Shown: piece after piece, positions 17,018 to 25,785 of the stretch
Numbering within the stretch: position 1 is the stretch's first letter
Layout of the letters: the number at the start of each line of letters is the position of its first letter
Origin: Actinomycetota bacterium
GTDB lineage: Bacteria; Actinomycetota; Geothermincolia; Geothermincolales; RBG-13-55-18
Reading direction: 5' to 3'
DNA: 64,000 bases
NCBI GenBank assembly: GCA_014360685.1
Contig: JACIXB010000011.1
Coordinates: 124,001-188,000, forward strand
Program-made: the position numbers and the translations under genes
Notes under the pieces: model-generated
What the model saw: the letters and a program-made list of their open reading frames with translations, nothing else
Told to the model about the DNA's origin: nothing
The model's database searches: none

Positions 17018-18691
17018 ATGAAGTGTGATAATTGCGGCGCCGAGAACCGCGAGGACGCTTCCTTCTGCATGTCCTGCGGCTCACCGCTTCCCGGGACTCC
17101 GTTCAGCCCTCCACGAACCAGGGGCGGGGGGAGCGAGACATCCAAGACGGCCCCTCCCTATTCGGTCGCGCGCGCGCCGACATCTCCCATGCCGCGGGGA
17201 GAGAGCCGATCCCGGCATATCCCGGTAACCCCCGAGGCCCCTCCCGTAGAGCGGCCGCAAGGGCGGGAGCCGGATGCCCCGGAAGCGGGGACGGGGAGGG
17301 CGGGGGCGGTACCCCTCGCGGCGGGAGGGGAATCGGGCGCCAAGCCCGCCCCGGAAACCCCGCCGCCGAATCCGGCCGGCATCGGCAACCGGGCCACCGG
17401 CTCGGAACCCTTGCGGGTGATTTCGCCCGGAGGGTTCGTCTTCGGCGCATCCGCCTCGGCGCAAGAGGGGCCCACGGGGATAGAAGCCGGTTTTGGGGAA
17501 GCGCCCTCCCGGCCTCCCTCCGCCGCTGCCGCCCCTGCCACGGGTGCCTTCGAGGGCAAGGCTGGGGGAGAAGGCCGCCCCGTGCACGGGGAGATGGCGG
17601 CCGATATGCCCGGGGAAGCGGAACGCGAGGGCGTCGGGGAGGATGGTGTCCCGCTGTACATCCCGCCGGAGACCGATGTTCCCCCGCCGGGCGTAACGGC
17701 GGCCTCGGTTCCCGCACAGGTCCCTCCCGCCCCACCGGTGGAAGCGCCGCCCGGCGACCGAACCCAGGCCATGGAGCCGGTGCCCGGCGAGGGGAAAGTC
17801 CGCGTGCCCCAGGTTGTCTGCCCGGAATGTTACGCCTCCAATCCGGAGACGAACCGTTTCTGCCAGGAATGCGGGAGTCCCCTCCCCTCGGCTTCCGGCG
17901 GGCGCCCGCTCGCCAGGCGGCCGGTCCCTACGGGGCCGGGACACCGACCCACGGCTCCCCTTCGCTTCCCGGAGGAAGAAGCCGCCGATGCCGTAAGCCC
18001 CCCGGAGCGGGGAAGGGAAGGAGCCCGGCCGCAGAGGAAGTTCGGTGCCGCCGACGTCTCGGCGATGTTGGCGGTCGTCGCCCTGGCCGCGTCGTTGGCG
18101 CTTCCCAATCTTATGGAAAGTTTTTCCTATAAGAAGGGGGTGAGCCTGGGAATCTTCTCCCACCAGGGGGCATACGTTCGCGGCGCGTACGAGCTGCTCG
18201 GCGGACCGGGCCTTTTGCCCTACCGGGGTTTGGAATTCTTCACCGTTGGCCTGGTGTTCGCCGTGGCCCTCTTCCTGGCGCTGCTCTTCCTCGTCCTGCG
18301 CGTGGGGAGGGGCCCCATGTTCATGCTTTCCGGCTGCCTGGCCGCTCTTCCGCTGATCTACCTCTTCTTCCAGGCCCTTCTCCCGCTGCGGGAGATGGGG
18401 GTAGAGATAGAGCCGGCATTGGGGCTGGGAAGGCTGTTCTTCGGCGGCGACGGTGCGCCTGGTCTGGGTCCTCCGGTATGGATGGCCTGCGCCGCCGCCG
18501 TGCTCCTCATCCTGGCCGGGTTTCTGGCCCCTCCCCGTGGATGGGGAAGGCTGTTCACCTTCCTGGTCTTCTTCAGCCTGGCCGTCGGGGCCGGCTTCCT
18601 GTGCGCGGCGTGCTACAACTGGAACCTGTTCATAACCGGGACAACCGCCGGGACCTTAATCCTGCCGCGCCTTCGCGTTGCTTGTTGGTGA
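17018..18691 (+). CDS. Membrane protein with two zinc ribbons
   Basis: 557 residues, no named family recognised. It starts with a zinc ribbon (CDNCGAENREDASFCMSCGS), then has a long Pro/Ala/Gly-rich, presumably disordered region (about 25-260), a second ribbon at about 268-290 (CPECYASNPETNRFCQECGS), another charged linker, and four or five C-terminal membrane helices (from about residue 345). The ATG at 17018 follows GAGAGG. It follows two genes with the same zinc-module-plus-membrane plan. A terminator-like hairpin lies 90 bp after its stop. Base composition is like its neighbours. Confidence 0.8.
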   Translation: MKCDNCGAENREDASFCMSCGSPLPGTPFSPPRTRGGGSETSKTAPPYSVARAPTSPMPRGESRSRHIPVTPEAPPVERPQGREPDAPEAGTGRAGAVPLAAGGESGAKPAPETPPPNPAGIGNRATGSEPLRVISPGGFVFGASASAQEGPTGIEAGFGEAPSRPPSAAAAPATGAFEGKAGGEGRPVHGEMAADMPGEAEREGVGEDGVPLYIPPETDVPPPGVTAASVPAQVPPAPPVEAPPGDRTQAMEPVPGEGKVRVPQVVCPECYASNPETNRFCQECGSPLPSASGGRPLARRPVPTGPGHRPTAPLRFPEEEAADAVSPPERGREGARPQRKFGAADVSAMLAVVALAASLALPNLMESFSYKKGVSLGIFSHQGAYVRGAYELLGGPGLLPYRGLEFFTVGLVFAVALFLALLFLVLRVGRGPMFMLSGCLAALPLIYLFFQALLPLREMGVEIEPALGLGRLFFGGDGAPGLGPPVWMACAAAVLLILAGFLAPPRGWGRLFTFLVFFSLAVGAGFLCAACYNWNLFITGTTAGTLILPRLRVACW

Positions 18692-18777
18692 ACTCGGCAA
18701 AGCGGCGGGAATATCATCCGCCCCGACCGGCTCCAAGTTGTCATCTTGGCGAAACGAACGGTAAGACAGGGCGTAGG

Positions 18778-18802
18778 GGGCGGTTGCCCTTGCCGCCTTT
18801 TC
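18778..18802 (+). terminator. Candidate terminator after the zinc-ribbon gene
   Basis: GGCGG and CCGCC form a short GC-rich stem followed by TTTT. It sits just before the promoter of the next gene, a sensible place for termination. Confidence 0.45.
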
Positions 18803-18803
18803 G

Positions 18804-18832
18804 TTGACGGTATCCGGGGTCCTATATATAGT
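18804..18832 (+). promoter_or_regulatory. Sigma-70-like promoter of the adaptor gene
   Basis: TTGACG (18804) and TATAGT (18827) are exactly 17 bases apart. Predicted start near 18839 gives a leader of about 85 bases before the adaptor lipoprotein gene. Confidence 0.6.
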
Positions 18833-18922
18833 TAGTCTCGCGTATCCTGTGCGCGGCAACCGTTTGGCTCACGCCGATGCGATAAAGGCGCCGCGAGGAC
18901 TTGGGATGCGCCGGAGGGCGGG

Positions 18923-20320
18923 ATGCAATCGGGAAAATCGGTTTGCGGGAAAGCGGCTAAGCCGGCTTTAACGCTTTCGGCGGCTCTGCTCGTTGCTGTC
19001 CTCCTCCCTGGATGCCTCGGGGGGGTCCCGGAGGGAGTGAAGGTGTCCGAGGTGAGACGGGGGGACGTGAGCAGGACGGTCACCGCGGTGGGAAAGCTGG
19101 AGGCGGACAACCCCGTCGACGTCTTCCCTCCCGCCAGCGGCACCATCACCGCCCTCCACGTGAAGGAAGGAGACCACGTGGAGGCCGGGGATCTCCTGGC
19201 CTCGCTGGACCAGGAGGAGCTGAAAGCCCAGGCGGCCAAGGCCAGGGCCGGCTACCTTACGGGGGCCGCGGTGGAGGATATCCTCGCCGGGCAGTACTCG
19301 GGCATCCAGGCCCTTTATCAGGGCGCGGAATACGCCGTCCAGGTTTTCGGGCAGACCCAGGAGCAGCTGGACGCCGTGGTCCTCAACCTCTTCGACCTTG
19401 TCCCGCTGGTGGTCCCCTTGTTGCCCCCCGATCAACAGGAGTACCTCAAATCCCTCATCGCCGAACAGAGGGCGGAATACCTCCAGGCCATGGCCTCGCG
19501 ACCCGCATTGCCCACCCTCTCGCCCCCCGCCTACCCCTCGGGAGCGGCCGCGGCCGGCGAAGCCATGAGGGAGGCCTCCAGTTACGACTACGAGAAGGCG
19601 CTCTACGCCGCCAACCACCCTTACGTGGTGGCGCCGGTTTCCGGGTACGTGGTCTTCGCCGCCCCTCCCTCCGTACCGGGGTTGGACTTCCTTTCGGAGA
19701 TGCTGGGAGGTTTCGGCTCCCTTCTCGCCGGTTTCGGGGACCTGGCCTCCCTGCTGGGAGGAGACCTCGCCGCCCTCACGGGAGGAGGGGGCACGGAGCT
19801 GAAGGCGGGGAGCAAGGTGAGCGCCGACTCTCCCGTGTTCCAGATAGTGGACCTCCAGAGCATGCGGGTGCGGGCGGAGGTGGAAGAGACGGACATCCCC
19901 AAGGTGCAGGTGGGGCAGAAGGTCAGGGTTTACCTGGATGCCTATCCCGACCTGGCCTTCGCCGGCGAGGTGGTGCAGGTGGGCATCCGGGCGGAAAGCG
20001 GCTCGGGGGGGACCACCGTGTTCCCGGTGTTGGTCAGGCTGGAGCGTACCGAGGTGCCGCTGCGCCTGGGATACAACGCCACCGTGGACATCGAGGTCCT
20101 CAGCCGGAAGGGGATCATATCCCTGCCGGTCACCGCCCTCTTCTCGGAGGAGGGAAGGGATTACGTCTACGTGGTGGAAGGGGGCAGGGCGACCAGGCGG
20201 GAGGTCACGGTGGGCGAGCGGAGCGAGGAGTGGGTGGAGATACTGTCCGGGTTGGAAGAGGGCGAGAGAGTGGTAACGGAGGGGGTGGGCCTGGTGAAGG
20301 AAGGTCAGAAGGTGGAGTGA
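18923..20320 (+). CDS. Efflux-type membrane fusion (adaptor) lipoprotein
   Basis: 465 residues of the HlyD/MacA/RND adaptor class. The N-terminus is a lipoprotein signal (hydrophobic LTLSAALLVAVLLPGC, lipobox LPGC). A biotinyl-lipoyl-like half (GTITALHVKEGDHVEAGDLL), a long helical or insert region rich in Gly/Leu (about 80-290), a beta-barrel domain (RAEVEETDIPKVQVGQKVRV) and a membrane-proximal domain (YVYVVEGGRATRREVTVGER) follow. Such adaptors link an inner-membrane transporter to the outside; no transporter gene is adjacent. The next gene is a helicase 21 bp on, so operon logic gives no clue. Confidence 0.85.
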   Translation: MQSGKSVCGKAAKPALTLSAALLVAVLLPGCLGGVPEGVKVSEVRRGDVSRTVTAVGKLEADNPVDVFPPASGTITALHVKEGDHVEAGDLLASLDQEELKAQAAKARAGYLTGAAVEDILAGQYSGIQALYQGAEYAVQVFGQTQEQLDAVVLNLFDLVPLVVPLLPPDQQEYLKSLIAEQRAEYLQAMASRPALPTLSPPAYPSGAAAAGEAMREASSYDYEKALYAANHPYVVAPVSGYVVFAAPPSVPGLDFLSEMLGGFGSLLAGFGDLASLLGGDLAALTGGGGTELKAGSKVSADSPVFQIVDLQSMRVRAEVEETDIPKVQVGQKVRVYLDAYPDLAFAGEVVQVGIRAESGSGGTTVFPVLVRLERTEVPLRLGYNATVDIEVLSRKGIISLPVTALFSEEGRDYVYVVEGGRATRREVTVGERSEEWVEILSGLEEGERVVTEGVGLVKEGQKVE

Positions 20321-20341
20321 GCCCCTCCGGGGTGCCGGCGC

Positions 20342-22636
20342 ATGGATTTTGAGGAGCTGATCCGGGAAATAAGCGAGGGATGGGGGGAGGGTCACCGGGT
20401 CGCCCACCTTGAGGTCATACCCTCCCGGGAAGCGCGCCTCGCGGGACTCCCGGAAAAAATACACCCCTTCCTCGCGGAGGCCCTCGGTCGCATGGGCATA
20501 ACCGCTCTATATGCCCATCAGGCCCAGGCCCTGGAGCTCGTCTCTCGAGGCCACAACGTGGTCATCGCCACCGGCACCGCAAGCGGGAAGAGCCTCTGCT
20601 ACCATATCCCGGTGTACGAGGAGATTTTAGAAAACCCTTCCAGTAGAGCCCTGTACGTATTTCCCACCAAAGCGTTGGCGCAGGATCAGCTGCGCAGCCT
20701 GGAGGAACTTCACGGGGGAGATGTGGTCTCCGCCACTTACGACGGGGACACCCCGCTGGAACTGAGGGGATGGATAAGGCGTCAGGCCCAGGTGGTGCTC
20801 ACCAACCCGGACATGCTCCACTACGGCATTCTTCCCAACCACAGGCTTTGGGGCGGGTTCTTCCGCCACCTCCGCTACGTGGTCCTGGACGAGGCCCACG
20901 CGGCCCGCGGCGTCTTCGGCTCGCACGTGGCCCAGGTACTGCGGCGCCTCAGGCGCACCGCCGAGCGTTACGGCTCGCGGCCGGTTTTCGTCTTCGCCAG
21001 CGCCACCATCGCCAATCCGGCGGAGCACGCCTCGAGGCTCTGCGGCCTGGAGGTTAAGGCGGTGGAAGACGACTCCTCCCCGCGGGGAAGAAAGGTCTTC
21101 GCCATATGGAACCCCCCGGACATCCTCTCCCGGGAAGGTGGAGAGATCCACCGTTCCTCCAACCTGGAGACGGCGGAGATACTGGCACGCTTGTTGAGGT
21201 TGGGGGTGCGCACCATCGCCTTCTGCCGTTCCCGCAAGGCGGCCGAGCTGGTCTACGGTTACGTGCTGCGCTTGCTCGGGGCGGAGGATAAGGGGCTCGC
21301 GGAGAGGATTTCCCCCTATCGAGGGGGTTATCTCCCCGCGGAGAGGAGGGAGATAGAGAGGCGCCTCTTCTCGGGCGAATTGCTGGCGGTCACCACCACC
21401 AACGCCCTGGAGCTGGGTGTGGACATCGGGGAGCTGGAGGCTTGCCTGATGAACGGCTACCCGGGGACCATCGCCAGCACCTGGCAACAGGCGGGGAGGG
21501 CGGGGCGCCGGCAGGGTGAGTCGCTGGCCGTGCTGGTGGCCGCCGACGACCCGCTGGACCAGTACCTGGTGCGGCACCCGGAGTTCCTGTTCGGGTCCCC
21601 CTGCGAGGAGGCGGTCATCGACCTGGAAAACCGCCGCATCCTTGGCGACCACCTGGCATGCGCGGCTTACGAGTTCCCGCTGCGGGAAGAGGACGAGGAA
21701 TACTTCGGGCCCGCCATGCACGAGGTCCTGGAAGGGCTGGCGCGCGAGGGGCGGCTTAAGAAGAAGGGTGAGAGGTGGTACTTCGCCGGGCCGGGTTCCC
21801 CGGCGCAGGACGTGAACCTCCGGTCCGCGTCCGGGAAGCTCATCAGCATCGTGGACCGGGACACAGGGACCCTGCTGGGTACCGTGGAGGAGGCTTCCTG
21901 TTTCTTTCATGTGCATCCCGGCGCCGTTTACCTGCACCAGGGGGATACCTACCTGGTGGAGGAGCTGGACCTGGAGCGCATGGTGGCCCTGGTGAAGGGC
22001 GAAGAGCTGGATTTCTACACCAATCCCATGGACAACACCGACGTCATGGTGCTGGAGGAGGAGCTGGCGGTGGTCCCGGGGCCGCGGTCTTGTTCCCTCC
22101 ACTACGGGGAAGTGGAGGTCTCGGTGAAGGTTTACGCTTACCAGAAGCGCCGCCTCTTGACCCACGAGGTCCTGGAGACCCTGGGGCTGGACCTGCCCAC
22201 CCAGACCTTGCGGACCAGGGCCTTGTGGTATGCGATGCCCCCGGAACGCCTTGCTCCCCTGGAGATGGACGAGTATGCCGTGGCCGGGGGGTTGCACGCC
22301 CTGGAGCATGCCTCCATCGCCATGCTTCCCCTTTTCGCCATGTGCGATCGCTGGGATATAGGGGGTATGTCCACCGTTTTTCACCCGGACACCGGCCAGG
22401 CCACGATTTTCATATACGATGCCTATCCGGGAGGCGTGGGCATAGCCGCCCGGGGATTCCGCCTGGCTGCCCGGCACCTGAGCGCCACGCGCGAGATGGT
22501 GGAGAGATGCCCCTGCTCCGAGGGCTGCCCCTCGTGCATCCAGTCCCCCAAGTGCGGGAGCGGCAACGAGCCGTTGCACAAGAAAGCGGCCGTCGAGATC
22601 CTCAGGCTGCTGGAGGAGGATCTGGCCGGGCAGTGA
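20342..22636 (+). CDS. DEAD/DEAH helicase with DUF1998 (MrfA/YprA-like)
   Basis: 764-residue superfamily 2 helicase. The Q-like YAHQAQALEL, Walker A GTASGKSLCYHIP, Walker B DEAHAARG, motif III ASATIANP and motif VI QQAGRAGRR are all visible. The C-terminal DUF1998 region ends with a four-cysteine cluster (CPCSEGCPSC, then C at PKCGSGN). This layout matches the MrfA/YprA family, in which the B. subtilis member repairs mitomycin C damage. It follows the adaptor gene by 21 bp with an ATG start. A role in DNA repair is family-based inference. Confidence 0.9.
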   Translation: MDFEELIREISEGWGEGHRVAHLEVIPSREARLAGLPEKIHPFLAEALGRMGITALYAHQAQALELVSRGHNVVIATGTASGKSLCYHIPVYEEILENPSSRALYVFPTKALAQDQLRSLEELHGGDVVSATYDGDTPLELRGWIRRQAQVVLTNPDMLHYGILPNHRLWGGFFRHLRYVVLDEAHAARGVFGSHVAQVLRRLRRTAERYGSRPVFVFASATIANPAEHASRLCGLEVKAVEDDSSPRGRKVFAIWNPPDILSREGGEIHRSSNLETAEILARLLRLGVRTIAFCRSRKAAELVYGYVLRLLGAEDKGLAERISPYRGGYLPAERREIERRLFSGELLAVTTTNALELGVDIGELEACLMNGYPGTIASTWQQAGRAGRRQGESLAVLVAADDPLDQYLVRHPEFLFGSPCEEAVIDLENRRILGDHLACAAYEFPLREEDEEYFGPAMHEVLEGLAREGRLKKKGERWYFAGPGSPAQDVNLRSASGKLISIVDRDTGTLLGTVEEASCFFHVHPGAVYLHQGDTYLVEELDLERMVALVKGEELDFYTNPMDNTDVMVLEEELAVVPGPRSCSLHYGEVEVSVKVYAYQKRRLLTHEVLETLGLDLPTQTLRTRALWYAMPPERLAPLEMDEYAVAGGLHALEHASIAMLPLFAMCDRWDIGGMSTVFHPDTGQATIFIYDAYPGGVGIAARGFRLAARHLSATREMVERCPCSEGCPSCIQSPKCGSGNEPLHKKAAVEILRLLEEDLAGQ

Positions 22637-22931
22637 ACCCCCGGCGGCCGGGCAGGCCGCGAGCAAGGTCGCCGCACTACCCGCATCAATTCAACGCGGC
22701 TGTGGCCGGTATGGGGAATAACGACATATCTGCCCCCGACTTTAACATGCTTCCCGGCATGGGGATCCGGTCGTGCAGGGCTATGGTAATATATGGGAAA
22801 CCACAGCATTGTGCGCCTACGCGGGGGTCTTTGACGGGGCACGTCCGTCATGCGGGGCTTGGTTTTGTCCCGCCAAAAATCCCTGTTCCGAACCCTAATA
22901 GCTCGCGGCTCGGGATCCGATATAAGTTTAT

Positions 22932-23020
22932 GGGAGAGGGAGACCGAGGCGATGGTCAACCTTCCAAAAGAGGTGGCGTTCGAGTGTTTTGACCACGACT
23001 CTCCCTCTCCTCTTTCTTTT
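22932..23020 (+). ncRNA. Putative small structured RNA
   Basis: A -10-like TATAAG at 22921 is followed at the right distance by an 11-bp perfect stem: GGAGAGGGAGA (22933-22943) with TCTCCCTCTCC (23000-23010). Inside it GGTCAA (22954) pairs with TTGACC (22989). The outer stem is followed by TCTTTCTTTT, a terminator-like tail. It lies alone in a 630-bp gap between the helicase and TetR genes. No known RNA family is recognised. It may also be only a long terminator of the helicase gene. Confidence 0.4.
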
Positions 23021-23251
23021 CCGTTTGTTACTCGAGGGCTGAGGGCTCGGGGAGAAGGCGCCGTATTGTACGGGACCGGATCGCGGGCCACACTTCCTCT
23101 TTCGGGGTGGAATACCGCGTTGCTTTTTTGTTTCGGTCGAGCTTCGCTTGGTGGACGGGCGCCCTTGCGGACGCCGTCGAGTGCCGCCTTTATGCCGTGG
23201 ATGTGCCGCCGATGGCGCCGCCTTTTATGCCTGGCGGTGCGGGGACATTGA

Positions 23252-23257
23252 TATAAT
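23252..23257 (+). promoter_or_regulatory. -10 element of the TetR gene (possibly leaderless)
   Basis: A perfect TATAAT ends six bases before the ATG at 23264, so transcription would begin at or very near the start codon. No ribosome binding site precedes the ATG, which fits a leaderless message. Confidence 0.5.
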
Positions 23258-23263
23258 CTCGGT

Positions 23264-23971
23264 ATGAACGGAGAGAAGAACGAGGCGGGGATCGGCCGGA
23301 GGGAGCGCAAAAAGAAGCAGACCCGCGAAGCCTTAGAGCAAGCCGCGCTGCGCCTTTTCCGGGAGAAGGGCTATGACCGTACCACCGTAAGGGACATCGC
23401 CGACGAGGTAGACGTGTCCCAGCGCACATTTTTCCGCTATTTCCCGTCCAAGGAAGCCGTGCTTTTCGGGAATTGGGAAGAGAGCCTGGAGTTGCTGCGG
23501 CGGCTTATCCTGGAGAGGCCCGAGGGAGAGCCCGTCTTCGTGGCCCTGTACCGCGCCGCCCTGGAGTTGGCGGAGGCCGACCGGGAGAACGAGGCCCGGC
23601 TGTTGACGGTGAAGGAGTTGGCGAAGAAGTCCCGCCGTATAGGGGAGTACGAGCGTACCGTCATCTATCCCGGTTTCGAAAGGGTGGTGGCCGAGGCCCT
23701 GGCGGACCGCATGGGGGTGGATATGGCCAAGGATCCCCGCCCCAGGATTTTAGCCGCGGTTTCCGTGGCCGCCTGGACCACGGCCAGGCGCATATGGATG
23801 GAGAGCGGGGGAAGGCTTTCCGTATCCGATACCCTCTCCCGGACCTTCGGTTCCCTGGTGGAAACCATCCCCGAGGCAGGGATGTCGAGTGTGCGCGGGG
23901 CGCCGGGAAACGCCGAGTCTACCGGCAAGGAAGGCGGAAAACGTGCGAGGTCCGGCGTAAGAAGGCCTTGA
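23264..23971 (+). CDS. TetR family transcriptional regulator
   Basis: 235 residues. The N-terminal helix-turn-helix domain is clear: EALEQAALRLFREKGYDRTT, VRDIADEVDVSQRTFFRYFP and SKEAVLF. The C-terminal ligand domain (about 70-200) resembles the class with ARLLTVKELAKKSRRIGEYE. The last 30 residues are a low-complexity basic tail, possibly from a shifted stop. Ligand and targets are unknown; neither flanking gene is an obvious partner. The ATG has a perfect -10 box just upstream and no ribosome site. Confidence 0.9.
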   Translation: MNGEKNEAGIGRRERKKKQTREALEQAALRLFREKGYDRTTVRDIADEVDVSQRTFFRYFPSKEAVLFGNWEESLELLRRLILERPEGEPVFVALYRAALELAEADRENEARLLTVKELAKKSRRIGEYERTVIYPGFERVVAEALADRMGVDMAKDPRPRILAAVSVAAWTTARRIWMESGGRLSVSDTLSRTFGSLVETIPEAGMSSVRGAPGNAESTGKEGGKRARSGVRRP

Positions 23972-24175
23972 CGCCGTGGGGCTCTTCCATCGCGGCCCCG
24001 AAGTTCATCCCTTGCCGGCCCGCTTTTTCGCCGGGAACAGGATCCCCGGTTTGCTTCTCGATCCCCTTCGCCGGGAACGGGGCCGTGTTGCCCGGGCGGC
24101 GAGGCGGAGTTCGTCGCGGGGAAGGACGGCCGTTCACCCCCTTAGAACGGATTTATTTTCGGCGACGACGACTTC

Positions 24176-24371
24176 TCCGCCCGTGCTTGCGGGTCAGCGG
24201 AGGCCTTCCAGCATGCCCCTCACCGCGTCCAGGATGGGGGTGCGGATGCCCGGGGATTAAGATCGGCTCTCTTCCCGCGGGGCCTTTGTCTTCCGCCCGT
24301 GCTTGCGGGTCAGCGGAGGCCTTCCAGCATGCCCCTCACCGCGTCCAGGATGGGGGTGCGGATGCCCGGGG
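24176..24371 (+). repeat. 80-bp direct repeat duplicating a gene's 3' end
   Basis: Bases 24176-24255 and 24292-24371 are identical over 80 positions, with 36 unrelated bases between them, an offset of 116. The second copy contains the stop and last 20 codons of the reverse-strand gene that ends at 24310; the first copy is a detached duplicate beyond its stop. Confidence 0.9.
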
Positions 24372-24882
24372 GGATTTTCAGGATGTATTCCCGCGCCTTC
24401 TCCTTGGCCTCGGGCCGCAGCCCTTTCAGGTAGGCGATGACGTTTTCCGCGGTCAGTTCACGTCGGGCGCGCCTCTCGAAGTCCGGGCGGAGGTCATTCC
24501 AGATCACCACCCGGATCTCCGTGCCCTCCCGGTTCCTGGCCTCCGCCCAGCGACGGATCTCCGGGAGATACTCGTCTACCGTCCGGCACCAGTGCTCTCC
24601 GGTGGACAGGTCCAGGAAGCCGATGTTCTCCGGCTTGCATTCCTCCCGCTGGGCCAGGCTCCACACCGCCTCACCCACGCTGTCCGTCCCCATGAGGGAC
24701 CAGTAGACCCGTACCGGCGCCGAGCCACGGCACAGGGCCAGGGTCAGGTATCGCTGGGGGGCCACCCGCGAAAGCTCCACGGGAAGGACCGGGCCGTCCT
24801 CGAACCACAGCCCGTCGCGGAGCAAGAGCTCCCTCGGTTCCGTGATCATGGGATCCCATCCCAGGACCGCGATCTCCGGCAA
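24310..24882 (-). CDS. Hypothetical protein (about 190 aa)
   Basis: No family recognised. I choose the TTG at 24882 because GGGAGGTGA lies five bases upstream; earlier in-frame starts at 24918 (ATG) and 24987 (GTG) lack such a site and would give up to 225 residues. The protein opens with LPEIAVLGWDPMITEPREL and has mixed alpha/beta content, with RYLTLALCRGSAPVRVYWSL and IRVVIWNDLRPDFERRARRE as the most structured parts; it ends in a helical segment. No signal peptide or membrane helix. Its last 60 bases are duplicated downstream. Codon use is like its neighbours, so it is probably a real gene. Confidence 0.6.
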   Translation of the reverse strand: MPEIAVLGWDPMITEPRELLLRDGLWFEDGPVLPVELSRVAPQRYLTLALCRGSAPVRVYWSLMGTDSVGEAVWSLAQREECKPENIGFLDLSTGEHWCRTVDEYLPEIRRWAEARNREGTEIRVVIWNDLRPDFERRARRELTAENVIAYLKGLRPEAKEKAREYILKIPPGIRTPILDAVRGMLEGLR

Positions 24883-25565
24883 GCCTCTCACCTCCCTAAC
24901 CAAGCGCCTTCGAAACATGCGGCGGACGGCGGTTGTGGTCTTTGGGTCCGAGGCTCCATCCCCGGGCCTCCGGTTGACGCCACGCACCAGGATCGGTTCC
25001 TGGAGGCGCCACCTGCGACCTCGCTCCGTTCAAGGCTCCGCTATGCTTCCCCGGGCCGTCGCTTTAACCGCCCGGTGACGGCGGGATTAAGTTCGGACGA
25101 CGGCGGGCCTACCGGCGGACCCCCGGCACCCCGTCGGTGGCTTGAGGCTGCGCGCGTCAGCCCCGCTTCGTTCGCCGTGGCCGTCCATGCGGGTTTCAGC
25201 CCCTGCTTTTCCGGAGAGAAGTTTCGGCTCGCGTCGGCCCTGGCTTGAGAGGTCGCCCGCGGGGTGCTTCGCGGAGCATCGGCATCCTTGGCGGTTTGCC
25301 TGCCTGGCATTCGCGGCCCCTTCCCGCGGCAGCGCAGCTTTAAAAAAGGGTATCATCCGCGGTCGGACCCTCTTTCACGCGCCGGCCTTTTTGCCGCGTG
25401 GGCCGGAGGCAAGGGAAGGGCGCGGAAAACGGGGGCCGGTGAGGCCCGGAAAGGCCTCCGCTCGCCTTTCGTGGCCGGCGGGACGAACGGGCCGGGAAGA
25501 AGGAAGGTGGTTCTCTCTCGAGAACCGCCGGGACGAGGGATAGTCAACCCTGTTTCCCGCGTGAA

Positions 25566-25683
25566 GGCGGGTATCGAGGGCGCCGGCGGAGGAGAGGCCC
25601 GGGCGTTTTCCGTCGCGCACCGAACCTCGATCGGGTGGCGACGGGATGCGCGGATATTTTGCGGCGCTCCCTCGATCCCCGCC
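25566..25683. repeat. 118-bp palindromic element upstream of larA
   Basis: An outer imperfect inverted repeat of about 19-21 bp (25566-25584, starting GGCGGGTATCGAGGG, against 25663-25683, ending CCCTCGATCCCCGCC) encloses an inner stem of CGTCGC+CACC (25611-25621) with GGTG+GCGACG (25634-25643). The rest of the 800-bp gap before larA shows no gene I can support. It could be a miniature mobile element or a structured RNA. Confidence 0.5.
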
Positions 25684-25785
25684 TGGCGGGCTTGCGCCGG
25701 GCTGTCCGAGGCGCGTTTACCGAGGTTCGCCTTGCCGTCCAGGCCCTTTAACCGCCGTTCGGCGAGCTGATATTCTATCTCTACC

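Noticed and set aside
20627-22666. A 679-codon reverse frame opposite the helicase
   Set aside because: Antisense shadow of a gene with all helicase motifs.
25142-25543. Forward open frame between the unknown gene and larA
   Set aside because: Arg/Gly/Pro-rich composition and no ribosome binding site; typical random frame in GC-rich DNA.
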